Positions 51,396 through 61,004 of a DNA stretch of 64,000 bases are shown piece after piece (the stretch's first letter is position 1; each line of letters starts with the position of its first letter). The notes beneath the pieces are model-generated. The model was not told the origin of the DNA, did not search any database, and saw only the letters and a program-made list of their open reading frames with translations. This stretch comes from Rhizophagus clarus (taxonomy: Eukaryota; Glomeromycota; Glomeromycetes; Glomerales; Glomeraceae). A program made the position numbers and the translations under genes. The stretch is from contig BLAL01000017.1 of NCBI GenBank assembly GCA_015698045.1, positions 124,001-188,000 of the forward strand. The letters are read 5' to 3'.

Positions 51396-51777
51396 ATGGG
51401 AAACTTATTTTCAAGCGGTATTCACTCGGAAAAAGATATTAATAACGCGATAAGTAAGGTAGACAAGACTCTGGACCATTAGGACCATGGATTAGAAGAG
51501 AAGACATGAAATTCAATAATGTCATACATCGCGCATTTGATAATACGCTATCGCCTAAAGAAATAGAAGCGTTTGGTAAGAAGAATTAGATCGAATACTG
51601 AAAGAAGAGGAAGAACGATCAAAGATGCGGGCGTACTTCTCGGACATCAATATAGAATTTCAAAAGATAAATGACGAATGTGAGATTAATTTGTAATCTG
51701 CTTTAGAGCCAGTGAATTTACTAATATACAGTATACCAGGGAATTTATTGACACTATATACAGATCATGCTATATAG
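51396..51777 (+). pseudogene. Broken gene of unknown family (MGNLFSSG start)
   Basis: Begins MGNLFSSGIHSEKDINNAIS, with Gly2 and Ser6/7 as in N-myristoylated proteins. It breaks at TAG (51480-51482) beside a GGACCATTAGGACCATGG duplication and continues in another frame as LGPWIRREDMKFNNVIHRAF / DNTLSPKEIEAFG. It shifts again to ELDRILKEEEERSKMRAYFS / DINIEFQKINDECEINL, meets TAA, and goes on in the same frame as SALEPVNLLIYSIPGNLLTL / YTDHAI-stop. Joining would require at least two indels and one stop reversal. Family unknown. Confidence 0.6.
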
Positions 51778-52119
51778 TTAACATATCAGGTGATCTTTAT
51801 TTTAATAGTGATATTGTTTACGATTGGTTGTTGTGCTAATTGTCCTATCCTGAAAAGGTCCGTTTTTATATATATTGATATCATGACCTGCGGCATGATC
51901 CGAATTGGCTGATCAAAAATCAGAGAGCTAACCATATTTAACCATCAAGGAATTATGAACTGGCTGGTCAAAAATCTGAGAGCTAACCATATACTAACTT
52001 CAAAGAAATACTTATTATTCATATACAGTACATTGTTCAGGAGGCTAATTTTTATTAATTATAAATAGGAATTGAAGGAAATCAAATACTATATAACAGT
52101 TGCCGTTCTTAAATGAATC

Positions 52120-53265
52120 CGAGCAAAAATATAAAATCCATCAAAGCAAGGGAAAATATCAAAAAAAACATATTCATTTTATTAAATATATATATATATC
52201 CGAATTTTATTAAAAAAAAACATATATATCTGAATTATATTAATATATATATATATATCCGAATTTTATTAAAAAAACATTATGCAAACTTATTTATTAA
52301 AAAAAAAATAATACGCGAATTTATTTATTAAAAAAAAAATTATTAAAAAGAAAATTATACAAATTTATTAAAAATATATATATATATACCCAAATTTTAT
52401 TAAATTGATTTATTAGAAAAAATATTATACGAATTGATTTATTAAAAAAAAAACATTGATTTATTAGAAAAAAAACATTACCCGAATTTACTTATTGAAA
52501 AAAAATTATATTAAAAAAAACATTATATGAATTTATTTATCAAAAAAATATCAATTAAAAAAAAACATTACCAGAATTTACTTATTGAAAAAAAATAATA
52601 TGCGAATTTATTTATTAAAAAAAAATATATAAAAAGAAAATTATACGAATTTATTAAAAAAAATAATATATATCCGAATTTTATTAAATTGATTTATTAA
52701 AAAAAAAAACATTATACGAATTGATTTATTAGAAAAAAAACATTACCCGAATTTACTTATTGAAAAAAAATTATATTAAAAAAAACATTATATGAATTTA
52801 TTTATCAAAAAAATATCAATTAAAAAAAAACATTACCCTTATTAAAAAAAAATTATATTAAAAAAAAACATTATACAAATTTATTAAGAAAAAACATTAT
52901 ATGAATTTATTTATCAAAAATATTAATTAAAAAAAACATTATACGAATTTATTTATTGAAAAAAAATTATATTAAAAAAAAAAACATTATACGAATTTAT
53001 TTATCAAAAAAAATATTAATTAAAAAAAACATTTACTTATTGAAAAAAAAATAATACGCAAATTTATTTATTAAAAAAAAATATATTAAAAAGAAAATTA
53101 TACGAATTTATTAAAAAAAACATTACACGAATTTATTTATCAAAAAAAATATTAATTAGAAAAAACATTATACGAATTGATTTATTAGAAAAAAAACATT
53201 AAATGAATTTATCATTGAAAAATTTATTGAAAAAAATTAGACATATGAATTTATTTAACTGTTAA
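52120..53265 (+). repeat. AT-rich minisatellite array (~1.1 kb)
   Basis: Several dozen imperfect units of about 25-35 bp built from CATTATACGAATTTATTTATT followed by A-runs, with variants CATTACCCGAATTTACTTATTG and ATATATATCCGAATTTTATT. Higher-order repetition is present: the block near 52430-52560 recurs near 52700-52830 almost unchanged. No coding potential. Confidence 0.93.
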
Positions 53266-53546
53266 GGTATGTGGACATAGGATTGAATTTGAAATCAATC
53301 ATATGAAATAAATTTTATTTTGTTTAGAAACAAAAATATTTTTAAAAAAAAAATTGTTAAATGTTATTTTTTATAGATTTCAAAAAAATTTATAACAATA
53401 ATATTCCTTCAATTACAAGATTATTAAATTGAAATGTAAAAAAAAATAATAAATTAAATTATTTATTTATTTCAAACGAACATTAAATCCAATACTTTAT
53501 TTCTGCAAATAAGTGTTAAAATTTATGGTATATGTCATACTTTTAG

Positions 53547-53572
53547 TAAGGGCCGGCCTCAGGCCGGCCTTA
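53547..53572. repeat. GC-rich palindrome with two GGCCGGCC cores
   Basis: TAAGGGCCGGCCTC is followed directly by AGGCCGGCCTTA, an inverted repeat with one extra G in the left arm and a single-base centre. It is starkly GC-rich against about 80% AT flanks. It may be a transposon end, a hairpin or a transcription-end structure. Confidence 0.8.
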
Positions 53573-53714
53573 GGGTATGACTCTAGTTATGTATTACACA
53601 AATATGTAATAAAGTGAATAAAGATCTGCCCAAGAAAATTTTCATGAATTTTAAACTTTTCTATTTTATCGCTGTTTCCAAATGATGTACGCAGTTATAT
53701 CTGAATAAAAAAAA

Positions 53715-53802
53715 AGAAACCGTAAACCGGACGAAACCCGGACGATAACTAGACAAAAAATGGACGAAAACTGGACGAATATTAATTAGTATTCGAATAT
53801 TT
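53715..53802 (+). repeat. Dispersed GGACGAATA repeat, copy 4
   Basis: AACCGTAAACCGGACGAAACC, CGGACGATAACTAGACAAAAA, ATGGACGAAAACTGGACGAA and TATTAATTAGTATTCGAATA follow in order: iterated GGACGAA words ending in the TATTAGTATTCG inverted part seen near 38590. Confidence 0.7.
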
Positions 53803-54001
53803 GATCACAAATAAATAATAACATCAACCATTTGGAAAACGGCGATAATACGAAATAATGCTTTTCAAACTCATTTAATTTATCATGATTTACGACACAA
53901 TCACCAATTTTATTCAAAGAGATTTCTTTACATACAACTCTATCCAATTTTTTATCACTCCAATTTTGAATGGATAAAATATTATTATAATAATAATCCA
54001 T
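53786..54001 (-). CDS. Doubtful small frame
   Basis: A 71-codon frame (MDYYYNNILSIQNWSDKKLD, RVVCKEISLNKIGDCVVNHD) with balanced composition. Its 3' end runs into the dispersed repeat and it has no recognised domain. It may be a relic or chance. Confidence 0.22.
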   Translation of the reverse strand: MDYYYNNILSIQNWSDKKLDRVVCKEISLNKIGDCVVNHDKLNEFEKHYFVLSPFSKWLMLLFICDQIFEY

Positions 54002-54485
54002 CTTCTTGTTCTTTCTTTCATTTCTATTGGAGACGCGTGAGAATGCGAAACTTTACTCGGTTTTAGTTCATAAATTAAGGAGACGATCCGATCCTTCGCG
54101 GGATAGTGGAAAATTCTCAATACAATTATGGAAAAACAGTGCAGAAAATGCAACCAATTTATGTGGAATTTTGGTGTAGACGAATAGCCTTAAGCATGTT
54201 ATAACGTGATCTATTAAGGGGAACGTAAGATCAGCAGATCACCCTAAGGAGAATACTTTACGTTAATTGCTTAGTCACTATACTTTTATGTCTTCTTTTT
54301 TTGTCTTTTTTTTGTTTCTTATTCGTCTACTGTGTAGCACAGACAAATTTGCCAAGAATTATAAGTACACCGGAAAATCAAAAGGGCACGGCTTCAATTA
54401 GATTAAATCATTGAAATTTATAAGCTGGTAACAATTCATATTAAGCAAAACTACGAAGTTGAATAAAATATTTATTTTTTGGAAA

Positions 54486-56502
54486 ATGGCTCAAGATACT
54501 TCGTTCAATAATAACACTAAATCTCTCGATGATTATATTTTATTAGGGCGTAGTGGATTAAGGGTTTCTCCATTATGTCTTGGTACATTGGTAAGATAAC
54601 TTTGTAAATTTACCAAATCATAATTATAAAATCTTGATAACATTTAATAGATATTGTCAATTTATATACGAAGACTTTTGGAGAGCAATGGGTAAGTTAA
54701 ATATATTTATTTATAAAAAAGAAAGATGCTTCCCAGTATTAACGATATGTATAAATAGGGAGTAGGTGTTAATAAAGAGGAATCGAAAAAAGTTTTTGAT
54801 CTTTATTATGAAAAGGGCGGTAATTTTTTCGGTAAATTTTTATAGTTACGCAATCATTTCACTTAATCCATTTAATCCATTTATTTTTAACGTGTATACC
54901 TTTTAGATACCGCCTGTAATTACAACTTTGGTGAAGTAAGTGATAAAAAAAAAAAAAAAATTTTGGCTAATAAATATTAATATTTATTAATAAAATATTT
55001 AGAGTGAACGTTTCCTTGGAGATTATGTTTCCGATAAACGATCCGATGTTGTAATTGCAACAAAATATACGAGTATGAACAAATGAATTACTTATAAAAA
55101 TCATTCAAATTTTTGATAATTTTGAAATTTAATTCTTAGGTAGTACAACTGCTATGCAAAAGGATAAGAGATTCAACCCAAATAATGGTAAGCTGAAATA
55201 TTAATGTTGTTATACTAAATTATGAATCATTATTAATAATAAGTGAAAACTATATGTATATTTAGGAGGAAATCATCGAAAGAGTCTTGTTGAAAATTTA
55301 GATGGAAGTTTGAAACGATTGAATATGAGTTATGTTGATATTTTATACGTTCATTTCTATGAGTATCGAACTCCAATCGAAGAGTTTATGAGATCATTGG
55401 ATGACGTAGTTCGAAGTGGAAAAGCAAGTAAATCATTGTTTTGCAATATCTTGTTTAAAATTTTTTTCTCTAATTATTATTAAAAATAAAAATATTAGGT
55501 TCTGTATGTTGCTGTAAGTGATATTCCATCCTGGGGGCTCGCTCGCGCTAATACTATGTCTGAACTACGTGGATGGAGGTATGAGATTATAATATATCAT
55601 AATTTGTAAATTCTGTAATAAAATTGGTCTCAGAATTACATGTAATTATTAATTGTGTTTAGCCCTTTCATTGGACTTCAAACGCGATATAATTTGTTGG
55701 ATCGTTCGTTGGAATTTGACTTACAACCTGCTTGTGCTGAACTTGACGTATGCATATAAATTACTTTTACATTTATACTACTGCATTGAATTACATAAAT
55801 GATATTAAATCAAAAATTTTTAGGTTGGAATTATTCCATGGGGTGTTATTGCCGAAGGGTAATTATTAATCATTGTCCATTTTTTATGTTAAATATCTAA
55901 CGTCTTATTAATTGTTTTATAATAGTTTTCTTACCGGAAAGTATACGAGAGAGTCAGTCGCTGAGTTAAACCCAGAACCTCGAAGTCAATCAGTTGCAAG
56001 GCATTCAAAAATTGAAAAAAATTGGAAAATATTAGATGAAGTTATTGCCATTTCAAAAGAAATTGGTAGAACTCCTGTTCAGGTAATTATTGCATCCAAT
56101 TTTTTTATGAAAAAAAAAAAAAAGTATAAAATATGAAAAACCTATATGTTCTTAATTGATACGTAGGTTGCTATGAATTGGGTTCAACAAAAGCCTGGTA
56201 TTGCCTCACCTTTAATTGGTGCCAAAACAGTTACTCAACTTGAGGAAAATCTTAAAACACTTGAATTCAAGTAAGTACAATAAATTATTATTTTTTTTTT
56301 AAAAAAAAATGTTCATTAACAAATCATTTTCAGATTGACACCTGAACAAATGAAACGACTTGATGAAGTATCTAAACCAACTGAAATTCCATTTCCTTAC
56401 TCATATGTTTGGATTTTTGATAAATATCTCGGAAAAAACATTGAAGTTCCAAATAAATTTGAACCTGTTGCGAGTACATATAATTTCGGAAGATTACAAT
56501 AA
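54486..56502 (+). CDS. Aldo/keto reductase, intact copy, 13 exons
   Basis: Exons 54486-54590, 54674-54691, 54759-54831, 54907-54935, 55003-55072, 55140-55187, 55266-55423, 55499-55578, 55663-55747, 55824-55858, 55926-56082, 56167-56270 and 56334-56502 join to 376 codons. The catalytic tetrad of NADPH-dependent aldo/keto reductases is present: Asp66 and Tyr71 (DTACNYNFGESE), Lys96 (ATKYT), His144 (LYVHFYE). Family landmarks LGRSGLRVSPLCLGTLTFG, IPWGVIAEGFLTGKYTR, TPVQVAMNWV and IASPLIGAKTVTQLEENL support a cytosolic (alpha/beta)8 barrel reducing aldehydes or ketones; substrate unknown. Exon 2 is only 18 nt (TFGEQW). Intron 7 starts with GC (AAAA then GCAAGT), whereas the neighbouring copy has GT there. 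A degenerate copy lies at 62134. Confidence 0.94.
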
Positions 56503-56801
56503 TTAATGAATAAATTCTAATTTTATTACATTTGATTTTTGATTTCCATCTTTTCTCGATTTATTTATATATTAGCATGATTTATAATTGAAATAAAAGA
56601 ACGAATATATAAAAAATAAGTCAACGTCAAAACTAAAATCTAGTCCCATTTGACCATTTTTTTTAATATGATTCTTTAATGAAACTTCACAGTTGAACGA
56701 GGTTGAACAGGATTCTTTGGTGAGAAATCGGTCTAATTTTTTGATTTCTTTTTAGCAAAATATTGCCTTAAAATTTGGGTAATTATAGCAACCTTCACAC
56801 A

Positions 56802-57107
56802 TTAAATCCGTTTGTAACTCACGTAAGAGACCAATAGTTTCGGTTCTCTATGCATTTCATTAAAACTAAGTTGCTCGTTAATGTAGTCTCGACACTCTAG
56901 ACACCGTTCAGTGCGAAATGTAGCTCCACAACAACATCTAATATAAAAAGTATGCACATAAGGAAACAAAGCAGGGGAATTTAAAATTTCCTCCTTACGT
57001 ACTAAACAAAGTTCAGTTCTCTGAGGAGGTTCGTTAGGGAAAAGATTGGGTGCCACTTTATAGAGTAAATTTGATAGTAGTAGTACAATGGATTCTTGGG
57101 ACTCCAT
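56802..57107 (-). CDS. Hypothetical protein with Cys cluster
   Basis: A 101-codon frame of balanced composition. The N-terminal half is hydrophobic/polar (SIVLLLSNLLYKVAPNLFPN). A cluster IRCCCGATFRTERCLECRDY (residues about 56-75) could bind a metal through C-x-C-x9-C-x2-C. There is no signal peptide and no family recognised. No intron is needed; it may be a fragment of a larger dead gene. It lies between the reductase and the micro-exon gene. Confidence 0.35.
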   Translation of the reverse strand: MESQESIVLLLSNLLYKVAPNLFPNEPPQRTELCLVRKEEILNSPALFPYVHTFYIRCCCGATFRTERCLECRDYINEQLSFNEMHREPKLLVSYVSYKRI

Positions 57108-57600
57108 AAAGGTGAAAATAGCCTATGTTAAGTCTATATATACTTACGGTGCCATGACCGTAAGAGTTGAATTGATAAGCCAGACCAGAAAACAAGGTAA
57201 CTGGTAACATACTGTGTCATATAATAATCATGAAGACTCTTTACATTTGCAACCAATAAAGACGAAGTATATATAATAGACTTTGCTTATCATTATATGA
57301 TCTAACTAAATAAGCCATTAGCATATTTTTTTGACACATTTTCCCTTCTGTATTACCATAGTACTTTTATTAGTTACTAAACTAATTAGTAGATTCGATT
57401 AAATTTGCTGAAAAAAAATACAGAAGTTGCGAATCTTATTTATTATTATTTACACAATTTGAACTAATAAATTTAAATTTCTTATAATTAAAGGGTTATA
57501 ATTTTATTATTATATTAATTGTAAGATCACAATTTTATTATTATATTAATATATTAATAAGATTAAATACGAATTTTTAAAAAAAAAGTTAAACATGAAT

Positions 57601-57735
57601 TTGAAGGTCGTTGTGCTTTAAAAAAAGAATAGATGTGAATTATTCTTCAAGAATAATTTTGAAAGGTCGTTGTACTTAAAGAAGAATAGATTTGAATTAT
57701 TCTTCAAGAATAATTTAGAAAGATCGTTGTATAAA
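57601..57735. repeat. ~58-bp tandem duplication with heat-shock-element-like palindrome
   Basis: Two copies of GAAGGTCGTTGT(A/G)CTT, then AAGAATAGAT(G/T)TGAATTATTCTTCAAGAATAAT, start near 57603 and 57660, and a third GAAAGATCGTTGTA begins at 57718. Each contains the near-perfect palindrome ATTATTCTTCAAGAATAAT, which includes TTC-N2-GAA. The repeats lie just 3' of the micro-exon gene. Confidence 0.85.
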
Positions 57736-57848
57736 TATCAATTATAAAAAAAAGAGTACAAGAAAAATAAAGAAAGGAGAAATTATTAAAGCAGGATGTA
57801 TCGGAGCCTTTGGACGTTCCTATTCTCAGAGTAGGAAGGACGATTCGT

Positions 57849-59604
57849 TTCTATGTATTTAAAATAACGATTAATATTTTTAAAACACAACGATATTGAG
57901 CGTAATAATAATAATACTTACAGCCTAGTTTATTATAATTGAAATAAAATAAAAATTGACGGTTAATATTTTTAAAGCGAATGTAACTATAATGATAAAT
58001 AATACTTACAGCCTATTATTTAAAATAAAATGAAATTAGACGATTAATATTTGATATTGAGTGTAATAACAATTATGATAATGATAATACTTACAGATAT
58101 CTTATTTAAATAAAATAGAATCAACAGTATTTACAGTTAGTATTTTCAAAAAAAAAAAAAAAAAAAATGATATGAAACGTTAATAATATTAATACTTACC
58201 ACCTATTTATAAATAAATAAAAAATAAATTAAGCGATTAATATTTTTTTTTCGAATTGAGTAATTAACAATAATACTAATGAATTATACTTACAGCCTAT
58301 TTGTTATTTTCAAGTAAATGAAAAATCAACGATGTGATAAATTATTTCTCTGTGAATTTTCGTAAACAACAATTATAACATTGACTAAGAACAATACTTA
58401 CTGCCTATATTATTGAAAATAAAAGAAATAAATTAAATTAACAAAATTAATATAATATTAAGAAATCATTAACTATAATAATACAGTAAGTGATAGTACA
58501 TACCCTCTATTTGTATTATTTTTAAGATAAATAAAATTAACGGTTAATAATTTTCTTAAAAACAATAATACTAAGTAAAATTATAATGATAATACTTACC
58601 GCCTATTTATATTAATTAAAATCGAATAAAATTAACAGTTAATATCCTTTTTTTTTTAGAAACAATGATGTTAAATGGTAATATTATACTTACATCCTAA
58701 ATGAATAAATTTAACGGTTAATAACTTTTCAAACAATGATATTCTAATAATAATGATAATGATAATAACTTACCAACTATTCAACATTTGGATCAAAATA
58801 AGAATTAGCGGTTAATATTTTTCGAAAACAATGACATTGCGTTGTTAATAATAATAATACTTACGACCTATGTAAACAAAATTAAATTAACGGTTAATAC
58901 TTTTCAAAACATAACATTAAGCAATAGTAATAAAATTACTTACATCCTATTTATTTATCATTTAATAAAATGTAGATTTTAACAGTTAATATTTTCAAAA
59001 CCATGGATATTGAGTACAATAAATAATGTAATGATGATACTTACCATCTATTTATTAAATAATAATAAAATGAAAAATCAACAGTTTTAAAAATGTTTTC
59101 GGAATAATAAAGCATAACAATAGTAACTATAAGAGATAACCCTTACCGCCTATTTATTTAAATACAACAGATTAATAACAGTTAATATTTTTCAAAAAAC
59201 AATATCGTCATAATAGTAATAGTAATGAAATACTTACACCCTGTTTATTTTATTATCATTTAAATAAAATGAAAATTCTCGGTCAAATTTTTAAAATATA
59301 TAATATTAAATGCAATATTAATTATAATGGAGATACATACAGTCTATTTAAAAATTAGAAAGCATCATATTAATATTTATGATATCTCATTTGAAATAAC
59401 ACTAATAAAAGAACTTACGTCTTTCCATTAGAGTTCCGTCTATTTATTATTTCAAATGAATTAAAAAAAAGAAAATTAAAATTTTTTTTCAATAATATTA
59501 TCGTAATTGATGAAGCACTTACCACGCGCAATTCTAGGACTTGGTGAAGCTGAAGCAGCAACAGCTAAGGCAATTGAAATAAGAAGGAAAATAATAAATC
59601 TCAT
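57849..59604 (-). CDS. Candidate secreted Cys-rich peptide gene made of 3-nt micro-exons
   Basis: Exon 1 (59604-59523) encodes a signal peptide (MRFIIFLLISIALAVAASAS) and PSPRIAR, ending at a GTAAGT donor. Exon 2 (59439-59419, 21 nt) gives GDGTLMER with the flanking bases. Sixteen candidate micro-exons follow, each flanked exactly by AG and GTAAGT/GTATGT/GTAAGG. Fifteen are 3 nt: 59343-59341, 59240-59238, 59149-59147, 59047-59045, 58946-58944, 58867-58865, 58776-58774, 58696-58694, 58602-58600, 58506-58504, 58404-58402, 58296-58294, 58202-58200, 58012-58010, 57924-57922; one is 6 nt (58100-58095). Their triplets in order (ACT GGT GCG ATG GAT GTC TTG GAT GCG AGG GCA GCT GTG ATATCT GCT GCT) are read one base out of phase and give HWCDGCLGCEGSCDICC. 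The last T plus AA at 57850-57849 makes TAA: 51 residues in all. Introns are 75-105 bp with TATTAAC-like branch sites. Splicing is inferred, not observed; skipping all units is also in frame. Confidence 0.6.
57860..59440 (-). repeat. Diverged tandem array of intron-like units (80-110 bp)
   Basis: About seventeen units share, on the minus strand, a GTAAGTATTAT(T/C) start, an AT-rich middle often with ACTCAATAT(C)ATTGTTTT, AAAATATTAACCGTTAAT and TTTATTTTA, and an ATAAATAG end, with three variable bases between end and next start. Identity is highest at splice and branch positions and lowest in the middle. Confidence 0.85.
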
Positions 59605-60560
59605 TTTTGCTTTTCAGTTGATTCTTGTTAAATTTCGCTTTGTTTTATATTTGTTAGGTGATTTGCTTATTCCTCAGACTTGGGAAAAATGAGTCCTTTA
59701 AATATTCGAATTTCATTATCGATTGCCTCCCTATTTCTGAACTGATTATATTCCTCATCGATGTGATTGTCCTTAAAAGATGTCTTTTACACATTGGAGA
59801 ATTAATTTAATTTGGAATTCTATTAATTCTATTGATCATTTGACCACATTTTCCCAAATTCTTAGGGAGTGGGAATGAAAATGATATTAAATGATATTCA
59901 ACTTTATGGAGTTAGTCGATTATAAATTGTAACTTTGGCCATTTCCCACATTGCCCAGATTCTTTAAATAATGAAAAAGACACACTGCACATTTTTATGG
60001 AGTTTGTCGATGATCATTGTTGTTAGCATAATGTGTAATTACATTGTCTCGGAGGAAGTCTAAAAATGGAAATGATATACTGTACATCTTTATGGGAGTT
60101 CAACCAATAGAAGCTATGCTTATCTATTAAAATATATTTATCTTGAAATTTGCAATTTTTTCTAAGATCTGACTCATTTATTACAAAGCTTTAAAAGTGA
60201 CCTTAAACGGAGACCTTGGTGATAGTAGCAAATGTTCACATGAACACTGAAATGGAGAAAGATTCCATGTGAACGTGAAATCAGAGTATTACTGTTCAGT
60301 TGCAGAATTCTTTCGGTATGATATCATACTGTGCCTTTCAGATGATCAGTTTCACACGGTTGTAGCAAGTGCGTACCGTAAATTGGCAATTATGTTACTC
60401 CCCTTTAAATAAAGGCGCGGAACGTAAGATAAATTTTTTTTACTTCCTAATTTTGTACGTGATCTGTACGACAGCAAATGTGTGTTTTGATTTGGAAAAT
60501 TGTTTCGCGCGTACTGTAACATTTAACTTAAAAAAAATTCTTATAAAAAAATAAAATAAT
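59605..60560. promoter_or_regulatory. 5' flank of the micro-exon gene, with a three-copy motif
   Basis: Immediately upstream of the signal-peptide ATG on the minus strand. A motif near GATAT(T/A)C(A/T), then CTTTATGGAGTT(A/T)GTCGAT, recurs around 59895-59925, 59980-60012 and 60070-60105. Near 60230-60275 GTTCACATGAAC and CCATGTGAAC form related inverted words. These may be promoter elements; no factor can be named. Confidence 0.4.
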
Positions 60561-61000
60561 TTATAATTTATTTTAAATAGATTTTTTGTTAACACATTTA
60601 TTTATAAATCACAACTTTACATTTATTAAAACAAAATCAATTTTAATTAACAAATGAACATTATTTTTAATGAAAGGCACATAAAAACACTAATTATTTT
60701 ATAAATATTCAAAACTAACATAATGAAAATTAATATCTAAATTTCCAAGACCTATTTATTAAAAATATGCCATAAAGTGTAAAAACAAAAGTAATTACAT
60801 ATATAAAAGTAGTGATGTCATTATTAATATTAAATTTAATAAAATTAATGTTTGAGTGGACCCATACCTGTTGAACAACTTCATTTAAATTTCTTGTTTA
60901 TTTAGACACTGAAACCACACTGTAAAATTGAAAAATAAATGTAGTACAGTTTTTCTCAAAGACATCTATTTCTTCACAAGTATTTTTAGAAACGGGAGCC
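60561..61000. other. Intergenic
   Basis: AT-rich; no gene or repeat recognised. Confidence 0.5.
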
Positions 61001-61004
61001 ATCC

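Noticed and set aside
52113..52331. 72-codon frame rich in Ile/Lys/Asn/Tyr
   Set aside because: Lies in the AT minisatellite; composition follows the repeat.
57780..57862. Plus-strand text AGCIGAFGRSYSQSRKDDSF over the terminal exon of the micro-exon gene
   Set aside because: Protein-like at first sight, but there is no start or upstream exon on the plus strand, and the opposite strand has a coherent signal-peptide gene; kept only as a note.
57860..59440. Array considered as an ordinary non-coding satellite
   Set aside because: A plain satellite would not place AG-NNN-GTAAGT precisely at every unit boundary with diverse triplets, nor start with a signal-peptide exon; still, transcript proof is lacking.
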